Shown here one piece after another: positions 1 through 7,521 of a DNA stretch of 23,516 nt; position 1 is the first letter of the stretch; each line of letters starts with the position of its first letter. The stretch lies in assembly GCA_002421995.1 (NCBI GenBank), contig DISP01000104.1, positions 1 through 23,516 on the forward strand, written 5' to 3'. Both the position numbers and the translations under genes were made by a program. This stretch comes from Bacteroidales bacterium UBA6207 (GTDB lineage: Bacteria; Bacteroidota; Bacteroidia; Bacteroidales; F082). The notes beneath the pieces are model-generated. The model did no database searches. It had not been told where the DNA came from and saw only the letters and a program-made list of their open reading frames with translations.

Positions 1-47
1 AAGGCACGGTCAATGCTCTCGCCTTCTTTTACAGGAATAATGATCAT
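1..47 (-). CDS. rpsU: 30S ribosomal protein bS21, 5' end only (runs off the window)
   Basis: Reading the minus strand from the ATG at 45-47 gives MIIIPVKEGESIDRA, then the window edge. This matches the N-terminus typical of Bacteroidota bS21 (MII-PVKEGE-IE-AL). bS21 is a small basic protein of the 30S subunit near the 3' end of 16S rRNA and the anti-Shine-Dalgarno region. Only 15 codons are visible, so the call rests on this N-terminal signature and on a well-placed promoter at 105-135. No AGGAGG-type ribosome-binding site is visible before the ATG, only a purine-rich stretch. Confidence 0.85.
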   Translation of the reverse strand, partial: MIIIPVKEGESIDRA

Positions 48-104
48 GTTAAATACACTCTCTTTCTTTAGGTGAATAATAATAGTTAATTAACTTTAGG
101 GCGG

Positions 105-135
105 CAAAAGTATAAAAACTTCATCAATAAACAAT
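105..135 (-). promoter_or_regulatory. Bacteroidota-type promoter of rpsU
   Basis: On the minus strand, TACTTTTG (105-112) matches the -7 consensus TAnnTTTG. ATTG (132-135) lies exactly 19 bases upstream, a good position for the -33 TTTG element. Transcription would start near 98, giving a leader of about 50 bases that contains the palindrome AGTTAATTAACT (84-95). Confidence 0.65.
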
Positions 136-159
136 TAACTCCAAATAATTCTTTTTAAA

Positions 160-2373
160 TTATTTTGCATCAAGCAGGTTTTCATCAAGAAATTGTCCCA
201 TTTTGGTGTAAAGATGAAGTCTTGTGCTTCCTCCATAGATCCCATGGTTTCTATTTGGGTAAATCATCAGATCAAATTGCTTGTTTGCTTTTACAAGTGC
301 ATTGATCATTTCCATAGAATTCTGGTAATGTACGTTGTCATCGCCGCTGCCGTGCACAAGGAGGAGGTTTCCTTTCATTTTTCCCACATGGTTTATTGGA
401 GAGTTGTTGTCATAACCACCTTCGTTTTCGATAGGCAGGCGCATATAACGTTCGGTGTAGATGTTGTCGTAATATCTCCAATTTGTAACAGGAGCCACAG
501 CTATTGCAGCTTTAAAATAATCGGCCCCTTTCGTTATGCCCAGGCTAGCCATGTATCCGCCATAACTCCATCCGAAAACAGATAAGCGACCTGCATCAAC
601 CCAAGGAAGCTGAGCGAGCTGCCGGGCTGTTGTGATTAAGTCTTCGGTTTCAAATTTTCCAAGTTCGAGATAAGTCATTTTTTTGAACTGCGATCCCCGT
701 GCGCCGGTACCGCGGTTATCAACCGAAACAACTACAATACCTTTTTGGGCGAGATGCTGAAACCAGTAGCCGTTGGCTCCACCCCATGCATTGTTGACGG
801 TTTGTGCGCCGGGACCTCCATAAATATATACCAGTACCGGATATTTTCTTGAGGGGTCGAAGTCGGGAGGAAGCAGCTTCCATGCATTGAGGTGTGTTGT
901 TTTGCCATCAGGTAGTTTTATCGAGCTGTCTTCAATGGTAAAAAACTCAAACTTTGAGAGGTTGAATGACTTGAGTTTTTCGATAAGACCGGCGTTGTTT
1001 TTAAGCAAACGAAGCTCTTTGCCTTCGTTGTTACAAACGTTAATATAATATGGTGTGTTTATCGTTGAGTTGGTGTTGATAAAATAACTAAAGTCAGCGC
1101 TGAATTCGGCATTGTTTTGTCCGTCCTTTTCAGAAACGGGATTGATTTTGCCTTTTAGATCAACACTATAGACTCCTCTGTTGATGGGTGACTTCAATGC
1201 GCTTTGGAAATAAACTTTTTTATACTTTTCGGAGTAGCCATAGAGTTTGGTAATGTCGAACGCCCCCTTGGTGAGTTGCTTTATCAAGGTGCCGTTGAGC
1301 GAATACAGATAGATATGGTTAAAGCCGTCTTGCTCACTGGTGATAAGAAATGATTTCCCGTCGGGCATAAACGTCAGGTCGTCGGTGATGTCAACATAAT
1401 AAGGACTTTTTTCTTCGTAGATCAGCTTGATTGTTTCGCCTGTCACATCAGAAAGAAGTAATTCAAAGTGGTTTTGGTGCCTGTTAAGCCTTTGAATAGA
1501 AAGGATATCAGCGTTTTTGGTCCATTGGATTCTTGGGATATAAATCTGTTGTGCTTCGCCCAGATCAAGACGTTTACTGCTGTTATTCTCAAGGTTATAG
1601 ATGTTAACAGTTACTTCCGAATTGTCTTCGCCTGTTTTGGGATATTTGTAACGGTATTGTTCAGGATACAATTCGCCGTAATAGGTCATCTGAAATTCTT
1701 TGACCTTTGATTCGTCGAAACGCAGGTAGGCAATCTTTTTGCTGTCGGGCGACCAATAGAATGCCTGCGAAAAACTAAACTCTTCTTCATAAACCCAATC
1801 GGGGGCGCCGTTGATGATTTCATTCAATTTGCCGTCATGGGTGATTTGTTTTTCCTCGCCACTTTGCAGCTGTTTGATAAAGATGTTGTTGTCGCGTACG
1901 AAAGCAACCATTTCGGCATTAGGCGAGAATGTGGCCAGTTGCTGTTTGCCTGACTTTGATAATTGGCTCAGCTGTCTGGTTTTAAGGTCGAAGATGTAAT
2001 AATCAGATTTGGTTGAATGGCGATAGATTGCTTCGGTTTCGGTAGGTATCAGCAATTTGCTTTCGTCCTGACTCAGCGAATAATCATACAATGCTATGGG
2101 TTCACCTCCATTCTCAGGTGTAAGTTCAGTCGGTTTAACCAGCGCTGAAAGCGAGTCACCAGTTTCAAAGCTATAAACAACCAGGGCACCGTTTACTATT
2201 TGCGCAAATGTTTTACCGTCGGCTAAGGGATTGATGCCGTAAACATTTTCAGAGCTTAGCATCCGGCTTGCCCAAATGTCATTTAGCGAAAGCTGCTTTT
2301 GCTGTGCTGAAAGTAAGCCTGGAAAGCAGAATAAGATGCTGAATAATAAGTTGAAAGTGATTTTTTTCTTCAT
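160..2373 (-). CDS. Secreted dipeptidyl peptidase IV (S9B family serine peptidase)
   Basis: This encodes 737 residues. It is a prolyl-type exopeptidase that releases X-Pro or X-Ala dipeptides from peptide N-termini, here probably in the periplasm or outside the cell. A signal peptide (MKKKITFNLLF... ending LLSAQQ) is followed by an eight-bladed-propeller-like region and a C-terminal alpha/beta hydrolase. The DPP4 double-Glu substrate anchor is visible as DWVYEEEF near residue 195. The catalytic triad is Ser in GWSYGG (~603), Asp in GSGDDNVH (~678) and His in NRNHG (~710). The frame stays open to 2406, but those extra 11 codons overlap a -7 promoter element at 2404-2411 and precede the signal peptide, so I place the start at 2373. 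Length and motif order are normal for the family. The gene stands alone, in the same direction as rpsU. Confidence 0.93.
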   Translation of the reverse strand: MKKKITFNLLFSILFCFPGLLSAQQKQLSLNDIWASRMLSSENVYGINPLADGKTFAQIVNGALVVYSFETGDSLSALVKPTELTPENGGEPIALYDYSLSQDESKLLIPTETEAIYRHSTKSDYYIFDLKTRQLSQLSKSGKQQLATFSPNAEMVAFVRDNNIFIKQLQSGEEKQITHDGKLNEIINGAPDWVYEEEFSFSQAFYWSPDSKKIAYLRFDESKVKEFQMTYYGELYPEQYRYKYPKTGEDNSEVTVNIYNLENNSSKRLDLGEAQQIYIPRIQWTKNADILSIQRLNRHQNHFELLLSDVTGETIKLIYEEKSPYYVDITDDLTFMPDGKSFLITSEQDGFNHIYLYSLNGTLIKQLTKGAFDITKLYGYSEKYKKVYFQSALKSPINRGVYSVDLKGKINPVSEKDGQNNAEFSADFSYFINTNSTINTPYYINVCNNEGKELRLLKNNAGLIEKLKSFNLSKFEFFTIEDSSIKLPDGKTTHLNAWKLLPPDFDPSRKYPVLVYIYGGPGAQTVNNAWGGANGYWFQHLAQKGIVVVSVDNRGTGARGSQFKKMTYLELGKFETEDLITTARQLAQLPWVDAGRLSVFGWSYGGYMASLGITKGADYFKAAIAVAPVTNWRYYDNIYTERYMRLPIENEGGYDNNSPINHVGKMKGNLLLVHGSGDDNVHYQNSMEMINALVKANKQFDLMIYPNRNHGIYGGSTRLHLYTKMGQFLDENLLDAK

Positions 2374-2403
2374 TTTCGATGATGATGTTAGAATAATGAC
2401 TGC

Positions 2404-2411
2404 CAAAAATA
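2404..2411 (-). promoter_or_regulatory. -7 promoter element of the dipeptidyl peptidase gene
   Basis: The minus strand reads TATTTTTG, an exact TAnnTTTG match about 31 bases before the ATG at 2373. No clear -33 TTTG is visible. Its position rules out translation from an upstream in-frame ATG at 2406. Confidence 0.5.
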
Positions 2412-2432
2412 CTCAATAATGTGAATTAACCA

Positions 2433-2463
2433 TTTGCAGAATCCAATGCAATTCGTAATTTTG
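2433..2463 (+). promoter_or_regulatory. Promoter of tRNA-Val
   Basis: TTTG (2433-2436) and TAATTTTG (2456-2463) are separated by 19 bases, a full match to the Bacteroidota -33/-7 consensus. Transcription would start near 2469, about 24 bases before the mature tRNA. Confidence 0.75.
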
Positions 2464-2492
2464 CCGGCGTTATCACCTGTGATAGCAAAAAG

Positions 2493-2567
2493 GGGCGTTT
2501 AACTCAGTTGGTTTAGAGTGTCACCTTGACAGGGTGGAAGTCACTGGTTCGAGTCCAGTAACGCCCA
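2493..2567 (+). tRNA. tRNA-Val (anticodon GAC)
   Basis: All four arms fold. The acceptor is GGGCGTT (2493-2499) with AACGCCC (2560-2566). The D stem is ACTC with GAGT. The anticodon stem is TCACC with GGTGG around the loop TTGACAG, with anticodon GAC at 2528-2530 reading valine GUC. The T stem is ACTGG with CCAGT around TTCGAGT. The discriminator is A2567 and CCA is not encoded. The gene is flanked by its own promoter and terminator. Confidence 0.95.
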
Positions 2568-2570
2568 CGG

Positions 2571-2598
2571 AAAAAGAGGGCTTCTGCCCTCTTTTTTT
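2571..2598. terminator. Bidirectional intrinsic terminator (tRNA-Val / beta-barrel gene)
   Basis: AGAGGGC (2575-2581) pairs with GCCCTCT (2586-2592) around a 4-base loop. Five A lie on the left and a T-tract on the right, so it can act on both strands. It starts 3 bases after the tRNA. The opposing gene's stop codon (2597-2599) lies inside its T-tract. Confidence 0.85.
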
Positions 2599-3370
2599 AT
2601 TTCCTTATCATCGGATATGTTCTGGGTTTGAATAGTTTATATGAGACACCGATGGTTGTCAGGTTGTAAAAATCATAAGGCGATCTGTTTGCGCTTTCAA
2701 AAGAGTCGAGACGGTCGGAGTCCATCCATCGGTTTGCTGATTCCAGCCTGATGAACCAATTTTCATTAATTTTGTAGCTAACACCGACACCGCCTAGTGC
2801 GACACCTTCTATTACAAGCCCCCAAAACCCGCTGCCGGCACCATAGCCTCGTGTGGCTAAGATTTTCCCATCTGAAATCTGAACAAGGTCAGAGCTATAA
2901 TAACTCAGACCAATGCCGACAATGACATAGGGAGAGAGTTTTTGATCGGATCGGTAGGGGATAAAAAGCAAAACAGGGTTGAGGCTGATACATAAATTAC
3001 CTTCGATGAGTCGGGCGCTGAATTCAAGGTTGGCATTTGGTTTTGAGCCCGAGATCGTTGCGTAGGCAAGCTGTCCGCCAATTCTTAAAAACTGAAAGAC
3101 ATCCCAGCTAAGTGTTCCTTGAATCGTTCCGCCATTTTCATTGACAGGTTTTCTGGAAGGAAAAACACTGTTTTTTTTAACGTCTGTGAACGAAACAGTC
3201 GGGCCAACACCGGCAGTAAAAGTCAAGCCCGGGTTGAATAAATACATGCGGTGAACGATACTTTGCGGGCTGGCCTGTTTAAAAAGAAATGAAAACAACA
3301 AAACGAAAATGATTTTTATCATTTTCAATCTATGGTCGTTTCTGCTTTCTACACGCATTTTCTTTTTCAT
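2597..3370 (-). CDS. Outer-membrane beta-barrel protein (PorT/OmpA-barrel-like, function unknown)
   Basis: This encodes 257 residues. A hydrophobic signal sequence (MIKIIFVLLFSFLF, ending near ASPQS) is followed by alternating polar/hydrophobic strands, with repeated Gly and aromatic residues and a C-terminal strand (TIGVSYKLF) typical of small Bacteroidota barrels of about eight strands. No enzymatic motif is visible. The start is ambiguous: ATG at 3370 has GGAG four bases upstream but adds 16 charged residues, whereas ATG at 3322 begins directly with a clean signal peptide. It lies 65 bases downstream of the TlpA-type gene on the same strand and could be co-transcribed with it. Its stop codon falls within the terminator shared with tRNA-Val. 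A structural, porin or adhesion role cannot be told apart from sequence alone. Confidence 0.75.
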   Translation of the reverse strand: MKKKMRVESRNDHRLKMIKIIFVLLFSFLFKQASPQSIVHRMYLFNPGLTFTAGVGPTVSFTDVKKNSVFPSRKPVNENGGTIQGTLSWDVFQFLRIGGQLAYATISGSKPNANLEFSARLIEGNLCISLNPVLLFIPYRSDQKLSPYVIVGIGLSYYSSDLVQISDGKILATRGYGAGSGFWGLVIEGVALGGVGVSYKINENWFIRLESANRWMDSDRLDSFESANRSPYDFYNLTTIGVSYKLFKPRTYPMIRK

Positions 3371-3435
3371 CTTTCTCCGATGTGCCGCAATGCATTCGGA
3401 AACGTTAAATACCCCTGAAACGTATTTGCTATCTG

Positions 3436-4827
3436 TTACTGATCTGCTTTTTGATAATTTTTGATAATATTTCCAATCTGCCCGGTGCTTATTCGTTTGC
3501 CAATAATGACTTTGTTCCTGTCGAGCAGATACACTACAGGAACGCTGTAAATGTCATATAAATCATGAAAATCCTGGGTCATGCTCTTCATTCCGTTGAC
3601 GTGAAGCCATGGATATTTCTTTTCTTTCAGATAATGTTTCCAGCCCTCAAAATCGTTTGTAGAATTCACGGCAAATACGCCCAGGTTGAACTCGCCGGTA
3701 TTGTAAAGTTGGTAAAGCGATTCCATCTCTTTTTTGCAGTGGCTGCAGGTTTGATCCCAAAAAATGAGCACGGTATATTCGTTTTTTATTTCATGGAATG
3801 AGCGATAATTACCGGTTGTGTCTATCAACCACATTTCAGGTGCTTTCATTCCAAGCAAACTAAGGCGCATTTTATTGGCTCTTTCCAACAATTTTTCATT
3901 GATAGATTCCGTAACGTTTTGGATTTTTCCTTTTTGGAAATAGTTGTCAACCAGATAAACAAAGACTTTGTCGAGTCCCATAATTTTCGGAGTCTGGTAC
4001 TCCGAAACGAAATGCCATGCTAAAAAATCAGTTACTTCCTGGTTTTTATTAGTCCTGGCGATGAGCACATTGATTTCGGAGATTATTGAGTCGGCATCGG
4101 GGACAACCAATTGCTCAAAATAGGTTTTTAACTTCATCGGAAGGAGGGGTGTGCGCAAAAGTCGCTCATCATTCAGCCGGATATTACTCCAAAAGTGTGA
4201 TTTATAAAACCGGTAGCTTGCATCCTGATTTTCTTTTATTGCAGCAGGTATCTCGGGGTCCTGCATCGCGCTAAGAATGAGGCTTATCAGCAATTCGGGA
4301 TTTTCACGTATGATCGTGTTTCGAAATTTGACTATTGCCGTGTTGATGGAATCATTTTTATGTTGAAGCAAGGTTTTTGTTTCATTGCCTGATTCGGGTT
4401 GGTTCATCACAGCATTGTTTTCCTGAATTTGGGCGTATGCCTTGTTTACGAACCTAATGTGATCAAAAAACAATTGATTATCAACACTTCCGTGAATCTC
4501 GATATTTTGATCGGCATTTATTTTTCCGGCATGAATTGAAAAATTCTGGGATTCGCCAACAAGAAACTCGATGAGTTTTTCTTTCTTTTTATTCGCAATA
4601 AGGTAAATGCCTTGTTTGAGCGGCGTAGATCCGGTAAATACTGCTGTGCCAATCTGTGAGTTGCTTGTGTCAGCAATAAAAAATTTATCACCATAATAAT
4701 TGGCCAGGTAGTAAATGGTGTCGGTATTTGATTCGAGGTGAATTTCAATCTGATAACCCTGGGCTTCGAGACGTTGATATAATGCTGATAATAAAGTAAT
4801 TAGTGATAAAAGAATTAATTTCCTCAT
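3436..4827 (-). CDS. TlpA-family thiol-disulfide oxidoreductase with N-terminal DUF4369-like region
   Basis: This encodes 463 residues from the ATG at 4827. The signal peptide MRKLILLSLITLLSALYQRLEAQ indicates a periplasmic or membrane-attached protein. Residues ~25-100 form a beta-rich region like the DUF4369 domain often found before thioredoxin folds in Bacteroidota. Residues ~110-320 are mostly helical. Residues ~325-463 are a thioredoxin/AhpC-TSA fold with the redox pair CSHC (~361-364) after FWDQT and the cis-proline loop VPVVYLL. The family reduces or rearranges disulfides of exported proteins; the partner here is unknown. The frame is open to 4902, but those 25 codons span a -7 element at 4855-4862 and lack a signal-peptide start, so they are excluded. 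Confidence 0.88.
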   Translation of the reverse strand: MRKLILLSLITLLSALYQRLEAQGYQIEIHLESNTDTIYYLANYYGDKFFIADTSNSQIGTAVFTGSTPLKQGIYLIANKKKEKLIEFLVGESQNFSIHAGKINADQNIEIHGSVDNQLFFDHIRFVNKAYAQIQENNAVMNQPESGNETKTLLQHKNDSINTAIVKFRNTIIRENPELLISLILSAMQDPEIPAAIKENQDASYRFYKSHFWSNIRLNDERLLRTPLLPMKLKTYFEQLVVPDADSIISEINVLIARTNKNQEVTDFLAWHFVSEYQTPKIMGLDKVFVYLVDNYFQKGKIQNVTESINEKLLERANKMRLSLLGMKAPEMWLIDTTGNYRSFHEIKNEYTVLIFWDQTCSHCKKEMESLYQLYNTGEFNLGVFAVNSTNDFEGWKHYLKEKKYPWLHVNGMKSMTQDFHDLYDIYSVPVVYLLDRNKVIIGKRISTGQIGNIIKNYQKADQ

Positions 4828-4854
4828 AACCCGAATATGTAATTTACAAAAGTG

Positions 4855-4862
4855 CAAAATTA
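4855..4862 (-). promoter_or_regulatory. -7 promoter element of the TlpA-family gene
   Basis: The minus strand reads TAATTTTG, an exact TAnnTTTG match 27 bases before the ATG at 4827. It is divergent from the B12 operon promoter about 90 bases away. Confidence 0.55.
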
Positions 4863-4953
4863 AGCATTGTTCAATTATTAAAACCATAACAATCATCAAC
4901 AAGCGGATGTTAATAACTACGAAATGAAAGAAACATTGTTGTAATAAATAAAT

Positions 4954-4961
4954 TACCTTTG
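4954..4961 (+). promoter_or_regulatory. -7 promoter element of the cobalamin operon
   Basis: TACCTTTG matches TAnnTTTG exactly and ends 4 bases before the first pairing base of the riboswitch, so the transcript would begin at the aptamer's P1 stem. A possible ATTG at 4935-4938 is spaced closer than usual. Confidence 0.65.
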
Positions 4962-4965
4962 CCGT

Positions 4966-5140
4966 GATTTTGGTGTCTTGCCGGCTTTAGTTGGCAGGAC
5001 TTAAAAGGGAACCGGGTGAGAATCCCGGACAGTACCCGCTGCTGTAAGCTCTTAAAGAGCCTTTGAAAATCATTGCCACTGTGTCGTTTGTGATATGGGA
5101 AGGCTTCAAAGGTGAGTAAGTCAGAAGACCTGCCGGATCG
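4966..5140 (+). ncRNA. Cobalamin (B12) riboswitch
   Basis: The core of the adenosylcobalamin-class aptamer is present in order. P2 is CTTGCC with GGCAGG (4977-4998). The conserved AAAAGGGAA follows (from 5003), then P3 CCGGG with CCCGG, the ACCCGCTGCTGTAAG region, GCCACTG, GGGAAGGC, and the B12 box AGTCAGAAGACCTGCC (5119-5134). P1 closes as GATTTTGG (4966-4973) with CCGGATC (5133-5139). The riboswitch should lower expression of the downstream uptake operon when cobalamin is plentiful. Downstream, 5191-5198 can pair with 5131-5138 and compete with P1. No Shine-Dalgarno or obvious terminator T-tract is visible, so the mode of output is unresolved. The remaining leader to 5247 is AT-rich with a small AAGCTTT/AAAGCTT hairpin (5153-5174). 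Confidence 0.93.
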
Positions 5141-5247
5141 TTTTTTTGAACAAAGCTTTCGGGGATAAAAGCTTGTCGGAAGTCAAAAGCATTCGGCAAA
5201 TTTCCTGAAGTTTTGAGGTAATAATTTTTAACCTTAAAACTATTTTT

Positions 5248-6537
5248 ATGTTTTTCAAACGTTTTTTATTGCTGCTGGCACTGCAATTGCTAATGTTGCC
5301 GGCCTATGTTCTAAATGGACAAACAACACTGTATCAGTTAATTGTGGCTTCGGGCGGTGCTTTCTCAAATCCAAATGACTTTGTGTCGCTCGCAGCCTAC
5401 AACCCAATCACGCAGGCCACGACCAATTTTGGTGAAATCAAAACCCAGGCAGTGCAGGCAGTTTGTATCAATGAGGATGTTTTGTATGTGACTGCAACTG
5501 ACAGTATTGTTGCTTACAACCTCGATACATATCAGCGTATTGCTGCCGTTGCCGTACAAGGTGTGCGGTATATGCTGGTTTCCGGGGAAATGCTGGTGGT
5601 GAGCATTCAATACCCTGCGACAGAAAACTTCATTCGGATTTTCAACAAAAACAGCCTGCAATATCTTGGTTCAATCTCTCAAATCAGTGATGAGGCCGCA
5701 GGCATGGTTTTGTATGACGGAAAAATTTATGTTGCAGTTCCGGGTAGCTGGATGAGTACGGTGGGCAAACTGGCTGTGCTCAATGCTGTGGATGGTTCTT
5801 TTATTGAGGAGATTGAATTAGGTAGCAATGGCGAGGGAATACACGATTTGTTTGTTAATAATGGTAAGGTTTTGTCAGTTAACAGATCGCCATGGGGCAG
5901 CACAACAGGTACGATCTCGGTTTTTGATCCTGTTTCAAAAACGGTAGATCACCACACCTTTCCCTACCATATCGGAAAAGGTTTTGCTATCAATGAACAG
6001 TCATTGTATGTCTTTATGAATGATGCTGTTGGTGTGATCAATCTGGTTGATTGGACGGTTACGCATGCAGCTTTGCTTCCCGATCCCGGATCATCCTCCT
6101 TTATTTACTATGCTGATGCTGTTTTGGATGGTTTGAATGGCAGGATTTATGCCACGGTAACTGACTATTTTTCGATGGGGGAGGGTTATATCTATGACCT
6201 GGAAGGCAGCTTAAAAGGAAATTTTGCTGCCGGAATTTCTGCTGAAGCGTTGGCACTCGATTATCGGCAGCCGAGCTTTAATACAGAAATAACTTATGCA
6301 ACTGTCAGCGTTTCTCCAAACCCTGCTTCCAGTAGTTTATTCATTGGTCTAAAAATTGAAATGGCACGCGGCCGCTACAACATCTACTCCTCATCGGGAA
6401 AGGTTTTACAAAGCGGAGATTTTAATTCAGCGATCAACAAATCACTCGATGTTTCAGCTCTTTCGGCAGGTTGTTATGTGCTTGCTGTGTTCTCAGAAGA
6501 TGGAACGGTGTTACGGTGTACATTTATTAAGCAATAA
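5248..6537 (+). CDS. Secreted YncE-like beta-propeller with T9SS type A sorting domain; candidate cobalamin-capture protein
   Basis: This encodes 429 residues. A signal peptide (MFFKRFLLLLALQLLMLPAYV..., cut near NGQ) is followed at residues ~30-340 by repeated beta blades of YncE/quinoprotein type, with units such as TDSIVAYNLDTYQ, DGKIYVAVPG and GTISVFDP. Residues ~350-429 form a T9SS C-terminal domain beginning SVSPNPASS and ending CYVLAVFSEDG...FIKQ. It is the first gene after the B12 riboswitch, 3 bases before the next gene, in an operon with a TonB receptor and a BtuG-like lipoprotein. By position and fold it may bind cobalamin or a corrinoid at the surface, as lipidated BtuG propellers do in Bacteroides, but this is inference. 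No metal or cofactor site can be pointed out. Confidence 0.85.
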   Translation: MFFKRFLLLLALQLLMLPAYVLNGQTTLYQLIVASGGAFSNPNDFVSLAAYNPITQATTNFGEIKTQAVQAVCINEDVLYVTATDSIVAYNLDTYQRIAAVAVQGVRYMLVSGEMLVVSIQYPATENFIRIFNKNSLQYLGSISQISDEAAGMVLYDGKIYVAVPGSWMSTVGKLAVLNAVDGSFIEEIELGSNGEGIHDLFVNNGKVLSVNRSPWGSTTGTISVFDPVSKTVDHHTFPYHIGKGFAINEQSLYVFMNDAVGVINLVDWTVTHAALLPDPGSSSFIYYADAVLDGLNGRIYATVTDYFSMGEGYIYDLEGSLKGNFAAGISAEALALDYRQPSFNTEITYATVSVSPNPASSSLFIGLKIEMARGRYNIYSSSGKVLQSGDFNSAINKSLDVSALSAGCYVLAVFSEDGTVLRCTFIKQ

Positions 6538-6540
6538 GCG

Positions 6541-7521
6541 ATGAAAAAGTTAGTTTCCGGCTTTTTGACTTTTGGCTTGATAGGATTGCAGCAGCTTGCA
6601 GCTCAGTTTGCTCCTCCGGCCGGACAATCCGGAAGCACTGCTATTCATTCTGATAGTTCGGTGTTTGTTGCGTGGGCTTCAACAGGCACATTGCAACGCG
6701 GATATGTTAAAGTGGACGAGCCTGAACTTGGTTTTGCAAGTTATGGTCTGCCCGAAGATGCTTTTGGAAAAGCTGACTTATTTGTTGTCAGTCTGGGGGA
6801 TGGAGGCAGCATTGTGCTTGAGTTTGAACATGCCATTATCAATGGGCCGGGTGCTGATTTTGCTGTGTTTGAGAATAGTTTTTCAGATACTTTTCTCGAA
6901 CTTGCATTGGTTGAGGTGAGTTCTGACGGGATTCAATTCGCAATGTTTCCTCCGGTCTCTAACACACCAACAACGCCTCAGGTGGACGGTTTTGGGACAT
7001 TGGATACGCAATTGGTTCATAATCTGGCAGGAAAATACAGAGCAATGTACGGTACACCTTTTAATTTGGATGATATTGATGCAGAAATAGTTGATCTCAA
7101 TAATATCCGGTTTGTCCGCATTACCGATGTGGTTGGATCTATTGATGCCCGATATGGAACTTTTGATGCCAATGCTAACATCATCAACGATCCGTGGCCG
7201 ACTCCTTTTCCATCATCAGGTTTTGATCTTGATGCTGTTGGTGTTATTTACGACAGGAGATACCTTACTATACAAGAAGCTGATCTTCAACAGCTCAAAG
7301 TTTTCCCAAATCCATTTACAGAAAATTTGAATTTTCGTGTAGAAAGCTTGAATGAAGCATCTTATGAAGTTCAATTATTTGAACTATCGGGAAAAAAAGT
7401 GTTTGAGCGTATTGGTGATGGTTTAGCACCATTAAATCTTGGGTTTCTATCAAAAGGAATGTATGTCATTCAGATAAGAAATGGAAATGAAGTAGTTCAA
7501 AAGCTGATCACAAAGTTATGA
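6541..7521 (+). CDS. T9SS-sorted surface protein of unknown function in the B12 operon
   Basis: This encodes 326 residues. The signal peptide MKKLVSGFLTFGLIGLQQLAAQ precedes a beta-rich domain at ~23-245 with motifs such as SLGDGGSIVLEFE, NGPGADFAVFENSF and LALVEVSSDG, and ending SSGFDLDAVGVIYD. Similar sequences are commonly labelled 'cell surface protein'; I know of no established activity. Residues ~250-326 are a T9SS type A sorting domain (KVFPNPF... GMYVIQIRNGNEVVQKLITKL). The start follows the upstream stop by 3 bases, and the end overlaps the TonB receptor gene by ATGA, so translation is probably coupled. Its place between a B12 riboswitch and btuB suggests a role in corrinoid binding or in docking onto the receptor. 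A discoidin- or jelly-roll-like carbohydrate binder is an alternative. Confidence 0.8.
   Translation: MKKLVSGFLTFGLIGLQQLAAQFAPPAGQSGSTAIHSDSSVFVAWASTGTLQRGYVKVDEPELGFASYGLPEDAFGKADLFVVSLGDGGSIVLEFEHAIINGPGADFAVFENSFSDTFLELALVEVSSDGIQFAMFPPVSNTPTTPQVDGFGTLDTQLVHNLAGKYRAMYGTPFNLDDIDAEIVDLNNIRFVRITDVVGSIDARYGTFDANANIINDPWPTPFPSSGFDLDAVGVIYDRRYLTIQEADLQQLKVFPNPFTENLNFRVESLNEASYEVQLFELSGKKVFERIGDGLAPLNLGFLSKGMYVIQIRNGNEVVQKLITKL

Noticed and set aside
143..165. AT-only hairpin AAATAATT/AATTATTT at the end of the dipeptidyl peptidase gene
   Set aside because: It has no GC core, and no T-tract follows on the minus strand, so I do not call it a terminator.
193..2000. Several plus-strand open frames inside the dipeptidyl peptidase gene
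   Set aside because: They are antisense shadows of a clear S9B peptidase with full catalytic motifs.
3417..3424. TACGTTTC on the minus strand as a promoter for the beta-barrel gene
   Set aside because: One mismatch to TAnnTTTG and no -33 element; read-through from the TlpA-family gene is as likely.
5077..5174. A kissing-loop partner for riboswitch L5 in the hairpin at 5153-5174
   Set aside because: I found no convincing complementarity between the hairpin loop CGGGGATA and the L5 region.
4987..5199. A 70-codon minus-strand open frame
   Set aside because: It lies across the cobalamin riboswitch on the opposite strand and has no family signature; the conserved RNA explains the sequence.
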